From Xanthomonas euroxanthea (GTDB taxonomy: Bacteria > Pseudomonadota > Gammaproteobacteria > Xanthomonadales > Xanthomonadaceae), in NCBI RefSeq assembly GCF_900476395.1, contig NZ_UIHB01000003.1, forward strand, positions 1 through 64,000: 64,000 bases of DNA, read 5' to 3'. Below the pieces are notes generated by a model, which was given only the letters and a program-made list of their open reading frames with translations, did not search any database and was not told the DNA's origin. The translations under genes and the position numbers were made by a program. Below, piece by piece: positions 23,386 through 33,275 of the stretch. Every line of letters begins with the position of its first letter. Within the stretch, counting starts at the first letter, position 1.

Positions 23386-24783
23386 TTACTTGCCCTTGAC
23401 GTGCTTCATCAACCGTCTTTTGCGCGCCACCTGCCGGTCGGTGAGCGTGTTCTTCTTGCCCTCGTACGGATTGGCACCCTCGCGGAAGATGAAACGCACC
23501 GGCGTGCCGACCAGCTTGAAGCGCTTGCGGAAGAAGTTTTCCAGATAGCGCTTGTAGGACTCCGGCAGCACCTTCAGGCGCGTGCCATGCACGATGAAGG
23601 TCGGCGGATTTGCGCCACCCGGATGCACGTAACGCAGCTTGGAGACATGGCCACGGATGCTCGGCGGCGGATTGGTCTCGTAGGCGATTTCCAGCGCCTG
23701 GTTGACTTCGCTGGTGCTGAACTCGTGCGTGGCCGACGCGTGTGCGCGATGGATCGCCTGGAACAACTCGCGCATGCCCGAGCCGTGCAGCGCGGAAATC
23801 CGCACCGCCTCGGCCCAGCTGACGAAGCCCAGCTTGCGCGACAGCAGGTCTTCGGCCTGCGCACGCTGGTAGTCGCTCTGCCCGTCCCATTTGTTGATCG
23901 CCACCACCAGGGCACGACCGGCATCAAGGATCGCCCCCAGGATGGTCGCGTCCTGATCGGTGACGCCTTCGCCGGCATCGAGCATCAGCACCGCGACCTG
24001 GCATTGCTCGATCGCCTGTAGCGTCTTGAACGCGCTGAATTTCTCCACCGCTTCCTCGACCTTGCCACGGCGACGCAGGCCGGCCGTGTCGATCAAGCGG
24101 TACTGGCGCCCGTCGCGGTCCATGTCAACGGCGATCGAATCGCGCGTGGTGCCCGGCACTTCCGAGGCGATCATGCGCTCCTCGCCGAGCAGGCGATTGA
24201 CCAGCGTCGACTTGCCCACGTTCGGGCGGCCGACAAAGGCGATGCGTACACGTGCCGGGTCGGTGTCCAGCAACTCGCCGGCACCTTCCTCGGGCAGGCG
24301 TGCGCCGACTTCCTCGAGCAACTCGTCGATGCCCTGCCGATGCGCGGCAGACAGCGCCACCACGTCGGAGAAGCCGTAGCGCGCGAATTCCGAGCGCACG
24401 GTCTCCTCGTCGGTGCCGTCGATCTTGTTGATGACCAGCACGGTCGGCCGTGCCAGCTTGCGCAGCCAGGCCAGGATCTCGTCGTCGAGCGAGGACGCAC
24501 CTTCGCGGCCGTCGACCACGAACAGCACCAGATCGGCTTCGCCGGCAGCGGCGCGGGCCTGCCGCGCGGTGGCGCCGGCCAGGCCTTCCTCATCGCCGGC
24601 AATACCGCCGGTATCGACGACGATGAACGGACGCTCCTCGTCGAGACGGCAGACCCCGTAGTTACGGTCGCGGGTGACGCCGGGCTGGTCGTGGACCAGC
24701 GCATCACGGGTGCGCGTCAGCGCATTGAAAATGGTGGACTTGCCGACATTGGGCCGTCCGACCAGGGCGACCAGGGGCAGCAT
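23386..24783 (-). CDS. der: ribosome-assembly GTPase Der (EngA)
   Basis: A 465-residue protein with two tandem Era-like GTPase domains. Each has GRPNVGKST (G1), a DTGG/DTAG element (G3) and NKID or NKWD (G4). A KH-like C-terminal domain follows, ending in a basic [15 protein letters not shown] tail. Der acts in 50S subunit maturation. The ATG at 24783 immediately precedes the first G domain; the longer open frame upstream overlaps bamB. The bamB stop is 10 bp away, the usual yfgM-bamB-der order of gammaproteobacteria. Confidence 0.96.
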   Translation of the reverse strand: MLPLVALVGRPNVGKSTIFNALTRTRDALVHDQPGVTRDRNYGVCRLDEERPFIVVDTGGIAGDEEGLAGATARQARAAAGEADLVLFVVDGREGASSLDDEILAWLRKLARPTVLVINKIDGTDEETVRSEFARYGFSDVVALSAAHRQGIDELLEEVGARLPEEGAGELLDTDPARVRIAFVGRPNVGKSTLVNRLLGEERMIASEVPGTTRDSIAVDMDRDGRQYRLIDTAGLRRRGKVEEAVEKFSAFKTLQAIEQCQVAVLMLDAGEGVTDQDATILGAILDAGRALVVAINKWDGQSDYQRAQAEDLLSRKLGFVSWAEAVRISALHGSGMRELFQAIHRAHASATHEFSTSEVNQALEIAYETNPPPSIRGHVSKLRYVHPGGANPPTFIVHGTRLKVLPESYKRYLENFFRKRFKLVGTPVRFIFREGANPYEGKKNTLTDRQVARKRRLMKHVKGK

Positions 24784-24793
24784 CGCGAAGTCC

Positions 24794-25996
24794 TTATTGT
24801 GCCAACCGGAAGGCGGTGATATCGCCATCGGTGTTTTGTACCAACAGAATGCCATCCACGACGATCGGCTGCGCCAGCAGCGTGTCGCGTCCAGCGCGAG
24901 CGCGCGCGGCCAGTGCACCATCGCTGAGCTTCAGCCAGTGCAGATAGCCTTTGTAATCGCCGACCACGGCGTAATCGCCCTGGATGGCCACACCGGTCAG
25001 GGAGCGACGTGCCAGCGCGGCCTGCGACCACATCGCCGCGCCGCTGCTCTTGTCCAGGCCCCACACCGAGCCGGCGTTGTCGGACACCACCACCACCGCG
25101 GACGACACGCCGACGCCACCGGCGCCGCCGTGATCGCGCGTCCACAGCGGACGACCGCTCGGGCCTTCCAGTGCGAGAGTCTCGTTCTTGAAGCTGGTCG
25201 CATACAGCGTGGTGCCGTCGAGTACCGGCGCGCCGTCCACATCGGACATGCGCTCCAGCTCGGTGCGGCCTTCCGGCACACCAATCGCCTGTTCCCACAA
25301 CGGGCGGCCGTCCTGCAACGCCAGCGCGCTCAAGGTACCGCTATCGTTGCCGACGAACAGCACACCCGGGCCGGTCACGATCGGTGCATTGCCGCGCACC
25401 GACAGGGTCGGGCCTTCTTCGGCATGGAACCAGCGACGTTCGCCGGTGGCTGCGTCGAAGGCAGTGACGCGACCATCGTTGCTGCGCACCAACACCAGGT
25501 TCTGTGCAATGGCCGGTGCAGCGATGACTTCGTTCGGCACCTTGGCCCGCCACTTTTCGGTGCCATCGGCCTGGTTCAACGCAATCACGTCGCCAGACAG
25601 CGTGCCGATCACCACCAGGCCATCGCCGACGCCGGGGCCACCGGACAGGCGCTGCTTGAACTTGCGATCGTTGCGCTCTTCCTTCTTGGGCTTGTATTCC
25701 CACACGCGCTTGCCGGTCTGCAGGTCCAGTGCCTGCACGCCCCCGGTGATCGCCGAGGCGTACACCTTGCCATCGGCCACCGCCGGACGCTGGCGCACGC
25801 CGATATGGCCTTCGCCCTTGCCCACGCCGGTGGACCAGATCTTGTCGACCTTGACCGACGGCTCGAACTTGACCAGCTCGGCAGGTTCCTGCGCTTTCTT
25901 GGCGGCAGCGTCCTTCCCTGCAAACCAGCCCTTGACGGTGCTGCAACCGGCCAGCGACACGCCCATCAGGGCGATCAATGCAATGCGCTTGTACAT
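24794..25996 (-). CDS. bamB: outer membrane assembly lipoprotein BamB
   Basis: About 400 residues with a lipoprotein signal ([18 protein letters not shown]; lipobox LAGC) and an eight-bladed PQQ-type beta-propeller (recurrent GxVxAxDxxTGxxxW elements such as [17 protein letters not shown]). BamB is a scaffold of the BAM complex on the periplasmic face of the outer membrane. The ATG at 25996 is chosen because it opens the signal peptide and has AGG seven bases upstream. An ATG at 26011, overlapping the yfgM stop, would add five residues. Confidence 0.93.
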   Translation of the reverse strand: MYKRIALIALMGVSLAGCSTVKGWFAGKDAAAKKAQEPAELVKFEPSVKVDKIWSTGVGKGEGHIGVRQRPAVADGKVYASAITGGVQALDLQTGKRVWEYKPKKEERNDRKFKQRLSGGPGVGDGLVVIGTLSGDVIALNQADGTEKWRAKVPNEVIAAPAIAQNLVLVRSNDGRVTAFDAATGERRWFHAEEGPTLSVRGNAPIVTGPGVLFVGNDSGTLSALALQDGRPLWEQAIGVPEGRTELERMSDVDGAPVLDGTTLYATSFKNETLALEGPSGRPLWTRDHGGAGGVGVSSAVVVVSDNAGSVWGLDKSSGAAMWSQAALARRSLTGVAIQGDYAVVGDYKGYLHWLKLSDGALAARARAGRDTLLAQPIVVDGILLVQNTDGDITAFRLAQ

Positions 25997-26010
25997 ATCA
26001 ACCTGCTTCA

Positions 26011-26649
26011 TCAAATCGGCTCCGCCGGATCGGGCACCTTGCCGCCCACATCCATCAGCTTGGTTTCCAGCAAACGGCGCTGCGGCGAGGCCACGTCCAC
26101 CGTGGTCAGGGCCTTGGCGTAGAGCGCACGCGCTTGATCCGGCTTGCCCTGCACCACCAGCGCATCGGCGCGGATCTCCAGGCTGGTGTGATCCTGCGCA
26201 TCGGCCAGCAGCGTGATCGCTTCGTCCGGCTTGCCGCTTTCGGTCAGCACGCGCGCCAGGCGCTGCTGCACGATCTGCTTGAGCTCGCCTTCGGCGGGCA
26301 CGTCGCGCAAGGTCTTGATCGCCTCGGCATGCTTGCCGGCATCCACCTGGGCCTTGGCCAGACGCAATGCAGCCAGCTCGGCGTAGATTCCACCCTTGCC
26401 GTCATCAAGCGCCACGATGTCCTTGGCCGCCTTGTCCAGGTCCTTGCCCTGGATGGACTTCACCACCGCCTCGTAACGGGTATTGGCTTCCACCGATTGA
26501 GTGGCGGTGTGCTTCTGCCACCACTGCCAGCCCAGGATCAGGGCCAGGCCCAGTACGACGCCGCCAATCAGCCCTGCGCCATTCTTTCTCAACCAGGAAC
26601 GAACGCGTTCGCCTTGTTCGTGTTCGTCCAGCAGATCGTCGATCGCCAT
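26011..26649 (-). CDS. yfgM: YfgM-type membrane-anchored TPR protein
   Basis: A 212-residue protein: a short cytoplasmic N-terminus (MAIDDLLDEHEQGERVRSWLRKNG), one membrane helix (GLIGGVVLGLALILGWQWW), then periplasmic TPR-like helices. YfgM is linked to the Sec translocon and periplasmic chaperones in E. coli. The start MAIDDLLDEHEQ is highly typical of the family. It lies just upstream of bamB (TGATG junction when the longer bamB start is used). Confidence 0.9.
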   Translation of the reverse strand: MAIDDLLDEHEQGERVRSWLRKNGAGLIGGVVLGLALILGWQWWQKHTATQSVEANTRYEAVVKSIQGKDLDKAAKDIVALDDGKGGIYAELAALRLAKAQVDAGKHAEAIKTLRDVPAEGELKQIVQQRLARVLTESGKPDEAITLLADAQDHTSLEIRADALVVQGKPDQARALYAKALTTVDVASPQRRLLETKLMDVGGKVPDPAEPI

Positions 26650-26719
26650 GCGTACTCTCGCTCCGTCATCCCGGAGGCGCGGAACATCAATAGGGAGAAA
26701 TGAAAAACCGCAGTCCGCT

Positions 26720-27580
26720 TCACTCGGAAGCAGGTACCACGGAGCCGTCGGAGGATACCGCAAAACGGGCGACGTTAGCGCGCTGGAACGGTCTCACGTC
26801 GACGATACTGCCGCCTTGCTGAACCTCTACCGCCGACGCGTTGCCCAGCACGACCCGGCCCACCTGCCCGGGCGAATAACTGCGACGCTCGCCGGCACGC
26901 ACCAGTGCTTTTTCGACCGCGCTGCCATCGGGCGCCAGAATCTGCACCCAGCTGTCGCCACTGAAGCTCAACGACAGACTGCCGCCAGTGGCGGACGCCG
27001 CTGCAGGCGTCTCGACCTCCGGCGTGGCGCGCGGCACTGGCGTCATCGAGGCGATGTACGGGGCCGGCTGCTCGCGCGGCGCGCCGGCCGCCTGTGTTGC
27101 AGCGTTGGCCGGGGTACCGGCCCTGGGCGTTTCGGGCATGCTGTCCAGCGACACCGTGCTGGGCACCGTGCCATCCAGGTGCGAGCGGGTCGCATACCAC
27201 ACCGGCACCGCGAACACGCCGGTGATCACCACATACATCGCCTTGCGCGCCGTACTTTCCAGGATGCGCCGCGCCCGCGGCGTATGCGTATGACTGACCA
27301 GCTTGACCGGCTCGATCGGCGCAATGGTGGCCTGCTTCAGCAATGGCTCCAGGTCCACATGCAGCAGGCGCGCATAGCTGCGCAACTGACCACGCACAAA
27401 GACCGGCGCGCCCAGGCGCTGCCATTCTTCCTGCTCCAGCGAGCGCACCACATGCGCCGGCATGCGCAGCTTGCCGGCGACTTCGTCCACGCTCAGACCT
27501 GCCGCTTCGCGCGCGTCGCGCAAATGCTGTCCGCAGCCCTTTTCCTGCTCGAAAGGGTTCGGATTGGAATCACTGATCAC
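26720..27580 (-). CDS. rodZ: cytoskeletal protein RodZ
   Basis: A 286-residue protein: an N-terminal Cro/CI-like helix-turn-helix (residues about 15-80, LRDAREAAGLSVDEVAGKL), a membrane span near residues 115-135 (AMYVVITGVFAVPVWYA), a Pro/Ala/Thr-rich linker and a C-terminal periplasmic DUF4115 beta domain (LSFSGDSWVQILAPDG). RodZ links MreB to the elongation machinery and shapes the cell. The GTG start at 27580 overlaps the pilF stop (GTGA). ispG and hisS, which often follow rodZ, are absent here; yfgM follows after 70 bp. Confidence 0.9.
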   Translation of the reverse strand: MISDSNPNPFEQEKGCGQHLRDAREAAGLSVDEVAGKLRMPAHVVRSLEQEEWQRLGAPVFVRGQLRSYARLLHVDLEPLLKQATIAPIEPVKLVSHTHTPRARRILESTARKAMYVVITGVFAVPVWYATRSHLDGTVPSTVSLDSMPETPRAGTPANAATQAAGAPREQPAPYIASMTPVPRATPEVETPAAASATGGSLSLSFSGDSWVQILAPDGSAVEKALVRAGERRSYSPGQVGRVVLGNASAVEVQQGGSIVDVRPFQRANVARFAVSSDGSVVPASE

Positions 27581-28389
27581 AATGCATTGGCCCCGGAGTT
27601 GGCGGTCGCTGCGTCAGGAAATTCCCTGACCAACCGCTGTTGGTAACGGCTGGCAGCTACCTTGTCGCCCAGCCCTTGCTCAATCTGAATGGCGAGTTGT
27701 AACACGGAAGCGGTTGCCGGTGCAGCCGCAAGCCGTCGTTCGATAAAGGCGCGCGCTTCGAAATAATTGCGACGTGTCGCTTCCGAACGCGCCATCGACT
27801 CGAGTGCGTACGGATTGACTGGATCCAGTTCCAGCGCTTTCCGCAAGTCACTGGCTGCACGTTCCGGCTGCCCCGCCTTGAGCGCGCAACCGCCTGCATT
27901 GCCCAATGCAGAGGCGGGCGAGGCGTAGTTTCTGTCGGTCAGGGCGCGATCGAACCAGAGCAAGGCTTCGGCCGGCGAGCCGTTCGCGCACAACCATGCG
28001 CCGTAATTGTTCAAGACATCGCCACGCTGGGGTGCAAGTTCCGCAGCCCGGCGGTAAGAGGCACCGGAGCCGGAAACATCGCCCTTGGCACCCTGAATCA
28101 GCGCGAGCAACCCAATGGCATCCACCGATTGGGGATCTTTCTTCAAGGCTGCACGGACCTGTTCCTCGGCAGCGGCATAGTCGCCTATCTGCAGCCGGTT
28201 ATTGGCCAGACCGAGCTTCTCCTGCACCGCCAGACGATTCTTGGTTGCGTTGCTGTCGCGGAACGAGTGCACCTGCGCGACCTCCTCGACCGTCTGGACC
28301 GAGCCCGCCTTTGCATTGCGACCACCGCAGCCGACCACGCTCAGCGCGATCGCCACGGCCGCCATGACGGCAAGATCACGCTGCCGCAT
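27577..28389 (-). CDS. pilF: type IV pilus biogenesis TPR lipoprotein PilF/PilW
   Basis: A 270-residue lipoprotein (signal [20 protein letters not shown] then Cys; lipobox VVGC) with about six TPR units (for example [21 protein letters not shown] and [20 protein letters not shown]). PilF is the pilotin that helps the PilQ secretin assemble in the outer membrane. The rlmN-pilF-rodZ order matches Pseudomonas. The ATG at 28389 overlaps the rlmN 3' end by 14 bp. Confidence 0.9.
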   Translation of the reverse strand: MRQRDLAVMAAVAIALSVVGCGGRNAKAGSVQTVEEVAQVHSFRDSNATKNRLAVQEKLGLANNRLQIGDYAAAEEQVRAALKKDPQSVDAIGLLALIQGAKGDVSGSGASYRRAAELAPQRGDVLNNYGAWLCANGSPAEALLWFDRALTDRNYASPASALGNAGGCALKAGQPERAASDLRKALELDPVNPYALESMARSEATRRNYFEARAFIERRLAAAPATASVLQLAIQIEQGLGDKVAASRYQQRLVREFPDAATANSGANAL

Positions 28390-29581
28390 CTCGACCGGCC
28401 TGCCCTTCCAGGGTGCGCAGGAAGTCCGCCTGCCGACGGGTGCGGTCCATGACCTGCCCCTTGAGCTGCCCACAGGCGGCGTCGATGTCGTCACCGCGGG
28501 TACGGCGCACCATCGTCAGCACTTGCGCATCGAGCAGGATCTTCTGGAAGGCGCGGATCTCGGTCTCGCCCGAGCGCTCATAACGCGTGCCCGGGAATGG
28601 ATTGAACGGGATCAGATTGACCTTGCCGGCGTCCTTGGACTGCACCGCATTGTCGAACTGCCGCATCAACCGGGCCAGCTGGCGCGCATGCTCGGGCTGG
28701 TCGTTGATGCCCTTCATCAACGTGTACTCGAAGGTGACCGAATCGCGCTTCTTGTTGCCGCGCAGATAGCGCGCGCACGACTCCATCAGCTCGGCGATCG
28801 GGTACTTCTTGTTCAACGGCACCAGGCTTTCGCGCAGCGTGTCGTTGGCGGCATGCAAGGAGACCGCCAGCGAGACATCGCTTTCGGTCGAGAGCCGGTC
28901 GATCATCGGCACCAGGCCCGAGGTCGACAGCGTCACCCGCTTGCTGGCCAGGCCGTAGCCCAGGTCGTCGCGCATCACGCTCATCGCACGCACGACGTTG
29001 TCAAAATTCATCAACGGCTCGCCCATGCCCATCATCACCACATTGGTGAGGCGGCGCTGCTGGTGCGGCACGTTGCCCAGATGGCGCGCGGCCACCCACA
29101 CCTGCCCGACGATCTCGGCAGTGGTGAGGTTGCGGTTGAAGCCCTGGGTGGCGGTCGAACAGAAGGTGCAGTTCAGGCCGCAGCCGACCTGGGACGACAC
29201 GCATAGCGTGCCGCGCCCCTTGTCGGGGATGTAGACGGTTTCGATCGCGTTCTTGCCGTCGGTGCCCATGGCCAGCAGCCATTTGTGGGTCCCGTCGGTG
29301 GACGGCTTGTCGAACACGACATTCGGGACGAGGACCTCGGCATGCTGGTGCAACTTCGCACGCAGCGCCTTGCCGAGGTCCGTCATCTGGTCGAAATCGG
29401 TGACGTAGCGATGGTGGATCCACTTCATCACCTGATGGGCACGGTAGCGCGCTTCGCCGAGCGTGTCGGCGAAGAAGCGCTCCAGTCCCTCGCGGTCGAG
29501 GTCGAGCAGGTTCTGCTTGCGCAGTTCCGGGGCACGGACGGGAACGTCCTGCAGCACGGAGGGGATCACGACCTCATTCAC
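28376..29581 (-). CDS. rlmN: 23S rRNA/tRNA adenine-C2 methyltransferase
   Basis: A 401-residue radical SAM enzyme. The cluster motif CGLNCTFC (CxxxCxxC) lies in the [15 protein letters not shown] segment. [13 protein letters not shown] and [10 protein letters not shown] are family signatures, and a Cys near the C-terminus (DIDAACGQL) is the methyl-carrying residue. It methylates A2503 of 23S rRNA and A37 of some tRNAs. The predicted start is GTG at 29581, since the open frame has no upstream ATG. Part of the ndk-rlmN-pilF-rodZ unit. Confidence 0.95.
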   Translation of the reverse strand: MNEVVIPSVLQDVPVRAPELRKQNLLDLDREGLERFFADTLGEARYRAHQVMKWIHHRYVTDFDQMTDLGKALRAKLHQHAEVLVPNVVFDKPSTDGTHKWLLAMGTDGKNAIETVYIPDKGRGTLCVSSQVGCGLNCTFCSTATQGFNRNLTTAEIVGQVWVAARHLGNVPHQQRRLTNVVMMGMGEPLMNFDNVVRAMSVMRDDLGYGLASKRVTLSTSGLVPMIDRLSTESDVSLAVSLHAANDTLRESLVPLNKKYPIAELMESCARYLRGNKKRDSVTFEYTLMKGINDQPEHARQLARLMRQFDNAVQSKDAGKVNLIPFNPFPGTRYERSGETEIRAFQKILLDAQVLTMVRRTRGDDIDAACGQLKGQVMDRTRRQADFLRTLEGQAGRDAAA

Positions 29582-29599
29582 GATTCGACTCTCTCGGCC

Positions 29600-30025
29600 T
29601 CAGCGCGAGACCACTTCGGTGGCGGCAAAGAAATACGCGACTTCGTTGGCAGCGTTCTCGACCGAATCCGAGCCGTGGGCGGCGTTGGCATCGATCGAGT
29701 CGGCGAAGTCGGCGCGGATGGTGCCCGGCGCGGCGTCCTTGGGATTGGTCGCGCCCAGCAGGTCACGGTGTGCGGCAACGGCGTTCTCGCCTTCCAGTGC
29801 CTGGATCATCACCGGGCCGGAGATCATGAACTCGACCAGCGCGTTGAAGAACGGACGCTCGCGGTGCACGGCATAAAAGCCTTCGGCTTCGCGACGCGAC
29901 AGCTGCTTGTACTTGGATGCCACGATCTTCAGGCCGGCCTTTTCGAAACGGCTGTAGATTTCGCCGATGACGTTCTTGGCAACGGCGTCGGGCTTGATGA
30001 TGGACAGGGTGCGCTCCAGCGCCAT
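29600..30025 (-). CDS. ndk: nucleoside diphosphate kinase
   Basis: A 141-residue protein of exactly family length. It begins [15 protein letters not shown] and has the active-site His117 in NAAHGSDS, the phosphate carrier for NTP synthesis. The ATG at 30025 is preceded by a GGAG site. It is the first gene of the minus-strand ndk-rlmN-pilF-rodZ-yfgM-bamB-der series. A terminator-like hairpin lies 48 bp upstream, in its leader or promoter region. Confidence 0.97.
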   Translation of the reverse strand: MALERTLSIIKPDAVAKNVIGEIYSRFEKAGLKIVASKYKQLSRREAEGFYAVHRERPFFNALVEFMISGPVMIQALEGENAVAAHRDLLGATNPKDAAPGTIRADFADSIDANAAHGSDSVENAANEVAYFFAATEVVSR

Positions 30026-30072
30026 GGGAAGATCTCCGTTGGGCGGGCCACTGAAGGCCCGAGATTATCATG

Positions 30073-30097
30073 AAAAAAACCCGCGTCAAAACGCGGG
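30073..30097 (-). terminator. terminator-like hairpin upstream of ndk
   Basis: Minus strand CCCGCGT-TTTG-ACGCGGG followed by seven T (30079-30073) is a textbook intrinsic terminator shape. It sits 48 bp 5' of the ndk start with no minus-strand gene before it. It could attenuate ndk, end a short upstream RNA, or overlap the promoter: the loop region contains TTGACG, and TAATCT follows 16 bases later. Confidence 0.65.
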
Positions 30098-30208
30098 CTT
30101 AGGCTTCTTTGCGATGGTCAATTCTATCTCTTCATCGCTGCATTTGCACACCGCCCCCTGAATCGTGCTGCGCTGCCGCATGACCGGCGCGGCGGCCAGC
30201 CCGTAGAC

Positions 30209-30224
30209 TCAAACAATCGTTTGA
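30209..30224. promoter_or_regulatory. PsrA-type operator
   Basis: TCAAAC-AATC-GTTTGA is a perfect 6-bp-arm palindrome containing CAAAC-N4-GTTTG, the operator bound by the TetR-family fatty-acid regulator PsrA. It sits 19 bp before the ATG of the TetR-type gene, so autoregulation and control of the following fad genes are likely. Confidence 0.75.
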
Positions 30225-30242
30225 TTGAGTTTCCTCCCGCGC

Positions 30243-30875
30243 ATGCCCAAGCCCGCCCACTTCTCCACCAAGGACCGCATCCTCGGCGCGGCCGAGGAGC
30301 TGTTCGCCCAGCATGGCTTCGCCGGGACCTCGCTGCGCCAGCTGACCACCCAGGCCGACGTCAATATCGCCGCGGTCAACTACCACTTCGGTTCCAAGGA
30401 AAACCTGGTCAACGAGGTGTTCCGCCGCCGCATGGACGAGATGACCGCAGCGCGCCTGCAGCAACTGGAGGCGGCCAGGAAGTCGCAGCCAGGCGAGCTC
30501 ACCGCGGTACTCGCGGCCTTCGTCGAGCCGGCCCTGGCGATGGCCCAGGACCGCCAGAGCGGCGGCGCGTTCGTGCGCGTGATTGCGCGCGCCTACGCCG
30601 AAAAGAACGACAACTTGCGCAAGTTCCTGTCCGACCACTACGGGCATGTGCTGCGCGAATTCGGCAAGGCCATCGCTGCCTGCGTGCCGGGCCTGAGCAA
30701 GGAGGAGCTTTACTGGCGCCTGGATTTCCTCGCCGGTGCGCTCACCTATGCCATGGCCGATTTCGGCCTCATCAAGCGGCCGGCCGGCGTCAGCGAGGCC
30801 GACCACCGCGCGCGCGCCGCGCGCGAACTGATCCGTTTTGCAGAACCGGGTTTCCGTACCCATTCCACACCGTAG
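30243..30875 (+). CDS. psrA: TetR-family regulator of fatty-acid degradation, PsrA-like
   Basis: A 210-residue TetR protein. The N-terminal helix-turn-helix reads ILGAAEELFAQHGFAGTSLRQLTTQADVNIAAVNYHFGSKENLV, ending in the NYHFGSK element common to PsrA. The C-terminal part binds a ligand, acyl-CoA or long-chain fatty acid in PsrA. It is placed 25 bp before fadB on the same strand and has the PsrA-type palindrome in front of it. I chose ATG 30243; an upstream TTG at 30225 would lie beside the operator. Confidence 0.8.
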   Translation: MPKPAHFSTKDRILGAAEELFAQHGFAGTSLRQLTTQADVNIAAVNYHFGSKENLVNEVFRRRMDEMTAARLQQLEAARKSQPGELTAVLAAFVEPALAMAQDRQSGGAFVRVIARAYAEKNDNLRKFLSDHYGHVLREFGKAIAACVPGLSKEELYWRLDFLAGALTYAMADFGLIKRPAGVSEADHRARAARELIRFAEPGFRTHSTP

Positions 30876-30900
30876 TCGCTCACACCAAAGGCTCATCGCT

Positions 30901-33273
30901 ATGTCCAATCCGTTGCTAGTCCGTCGTGCTGCCGTGCTCGGTGCCGGCGTCATGGGCGCGCAGATCGCCGCGCATCTCACCAACGCCGGTGTCGACACCG
31001 TGCTGTTCGACCTGCCTGCCAAGGAGGGTCCTGCCGACGGCATCGTGCTCAAGGCCATCGCCAACCTCGGCAAGCTCAGCCCTGCCCCGCTCGCCAGCAA
31101 GGCGCTGGCCGAGGCGATCACCCCGGCCAACTACGAGAGCGGCCTGGAGCAGTTGCGCGATTGCGACCTGATCATCGAGGCGATCGCCGAGCGCATGGAC
31201 TGGAAGCAGGACCTGTACAAGAAGATCGCCCCGTTCGTGGCCGAGCACGCCGTGCTGGCCTCCAATACCTCGGGCCTGGGCATCAACAAGCTCTCCGACG
31301 TACTGCCCGAGCAATTGCGCCACCGCTTCTGCGGCGTGCATTTCTTCAACCCGCCGCGCTACATGCACCTGGCCGAGCTGATTCCCGCAAGGGGCACCGA
31401 CAAGGCCGCGCTGGAAGGCCTGGAGAGCTTCCTGGTCACCACGCTGGGCAAGGGCGTGGTGTATGCGAAGGACACCCCGAACTTCATCGGTAACCGCATC
31501 GGCGTATTCTCGATCCTGTCCACCATCCACCACACCGCCGAGTTCGGTCTGGGCTTCGACGAAGTCGATGCGCTGACCGGCCCGCTGGTCGGGCGCCCGA
31601 AGTCGGCGACCTACCGCACCTCGGACGTGGTCGGCCTGGACACCATGGCGCACGTGATCAAGACCATGGGCGACACCCTGCCCGACGATCCGTGGCATCA
31701 ATATTTCAAATCGCCCAAGTGGCTGGATGCGCTGATCGGCAAGGGCGCGCTCGGCCAGAAGGTCGGTGCCGGCATCTTCCGCAAGGTCGGCAAGGACATC
31801 GTGGTGCTGGACCTGCAGAAGCAGGATTACAGGACCGCCGACCGCAGCGCCGCGCCGGAAGTGGTCGAGATCCTCAAGATCAAGAACCCGGCCGAGAAGT
31901 TCGCCAAATTGCGCGAGAGCCAGCACCCGCAGGCGCAGTTCCTGTGGGCCACGTTCCGCGACCTGTTCCACTACAGCGCCTACCACCTGGCCGATATTGC
32001 CGAGACCGCGCGCGACGTGGACCTGGCGATCCGCTGGGGCTACGGCTGGTCGCTCGGCCCGTTCGAGACCTGGCAGGCCGCCGGCTGGAAGCAGGTGGCG
32101 CAGTGGATTGCCGAAGACATCTCCAACGGCAAGAGCATGAGCAGCGCACCGCTGCCGAACTGGGTGTTCGACGGCCGCGACGGCGTGCATGCAGCCGAGG
32201 GCTCTTACAGCCCGGCACGCGATGCCAAGCTGCCGCGTTCGGCGTTGCCGGTATACAAGCGCCAGCGCTTCCCCGACCCGTTGCTGGGCGAGCAGTTCTC
32301 GCCGGGCGAGATGGTGTTCGAAAACGACGGCGTGCGCATGTGGCACGACGGTGACGACATCGCCGTGGTCAGCTTCAAGACCAAGATGAACACCGTCTCC
32401 GATCACGTGCTCAATGGTCTGCAGGAGGTCGTCGGCCGCGCCGAGAAGGACTTCGCCGGGCTGGTGATCTGGCAGCAGAAAGAGCCCTTCTCCGCCGGCG
32501 CCGATCTGGCCGGTGCGCTGGGTCTGCTGCAGGCTGGTAAGGTCGATGCGTTCGAAGCGCTGGTCGCCAACTTCCAGGCCACCAGCCAGCGCATCAAGTA
32601 TGCGCAGGTGCCGGTGATTTCGGCGGTGCGCGGGCTGGCGCTGGGCGGCGGCTGCGAGTTCCAGATGCATAGCGCCAAGACCGTGGCCTCGCTGGAAAGT
32701 TACATCGGCCTGGTCGAAGCCGGCGTCGGCCTGCTGCCGGCCGGCGGCGGGCTGAAGGAAATCGCCGCGCGTGCCTCGGTGGCGGCAGGTCCGGGCGGCG
32801 ATGTGTTCGCCGAGCTGAAGAAGACCTTCGAAACCATCGCGATGGCCAAGGTCTCCAATTCGGCGGTCAATGCCAAGGAGCTGGGCCTGCTGCGGGCCAC
32901 CGACAAGGTGGTGTTCAACGGCTTCGAGGCCTTGCACATCGCCAAGGCCGAAGCGCGCGCACTGGCCGAGGGCGGCTACCGCGCTCCGCTGCCGGCACGC
33001 CGCATCCAGGTCGCCGGCGACGTCGGCATCGCCACCTTCAAGATGCTGCTGGTCAACATGCTGGAAGGCCGTTTCATCAGCGAATACGACTATGAAATCG
33101 CCACCCGCATCGCCACGGTGATGTGCGGCGGCGAGGTCGATCGCGGCGCGCTGGTCGACGAAGAATGGCTGCTCAAGCTGGAGCGCAAGCACTTCGTCGA
33201 ACTGGCCCAGCAGGAAAAGACCCAGGCACGGATTGGGCACATGCTCAAGACGGGTAAGCCACTCAGGAACTGA
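30901..33273 (+). CDS. fadB: 3-hydroxyacyl-CoA dehydrogenase/enoyl-CoA hydratase, FadN-type domain order
   Basis: A 790-residue bifunctional beta-oxidation enzyme. Dehydrogenase comes first: the NAD loop VLGAGVMGAQIAAHL at residues 12-26, ASNTSGLGI, HFFNPPRYMHLAELI, then the C-terminal HAD helices (DVVGLDTMAHV). The enoyl-CoA hydratase/isomerase domain begins near residue 480 (FSAGADLAGAL, VRGLALGGGCEF). This order is opposite to E. coli FadB and matches Bacillus FadN/YusL in order and length (about 790). The ATG at 30901 has AGG nearby. It forms an operon with the PsrA-like gene and fadA. Confidence 0.93.
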   Translation: MSNPLLVRRAAVLGAGVMGAQIAAHLTNAGVDTVLFDLPAKEGPADGIVLKAIANLGKLSPAPLASKALAEAITPANYESGLEQLRDCDLIIEAIAERMDWKQDLYKKIAPFVAEHAVLASNTSGLGINKLSDVLPEQLRHRFCGVHFFNPPRYMHLAELIPARGTDKAALEGLESFLVTTLGKGVVYAKDTPNFIGNRIGVFSILSTIHHTAEFGLGFDEVDALTGPLVGRPKSATYRTSDVVGLDTMAHVIKTMGDTLPDDPWHQYFKSPKWLDALIGKGALGQKVGAGIFRKVGKDIVVLDLQKQDYRTADRSAAPEVVEILKIKNPAEKFAKLRESQHPQAQFLWATFRDLFHYSAYHLADIAETARDVDLAIRWGYGWSLGPFETWQAAGWKQVAQWIAEDISNGKSMSSAPLPNWVFDGRDGVHAAEGSYSPARDAKLPRSALPVYKRQRFPDPLLGEQFSPGEMVFENDGVRMWHDGDDIAVVSFKTKMNTVSDHVLNGLQEVVGRAEKDFAGLVIWQQKEPFSAGADLAGALGLLQAGKVDAFEALVANFQATSQRIKYAQVPVISAVRGLALGGGCEFQMHSAKTVASLESYIGLVEAGVGLLPAGGGLKEIAARASVAAGPGGDVFAELKKTFETIAMAKVSNSAVNAKELGLLRATDKVVFNGFEALHIAKAEARALAEGGYRAPLPARRIQVAGDVGIATFKMLLVNMLEGRFISEYDYEIATRIATVMCGGEVDRGALVDEEWLLKLERKHFVELAQQEKTQARIGHMLKTGKPLRN

Positions 33274-33275
33274 GA

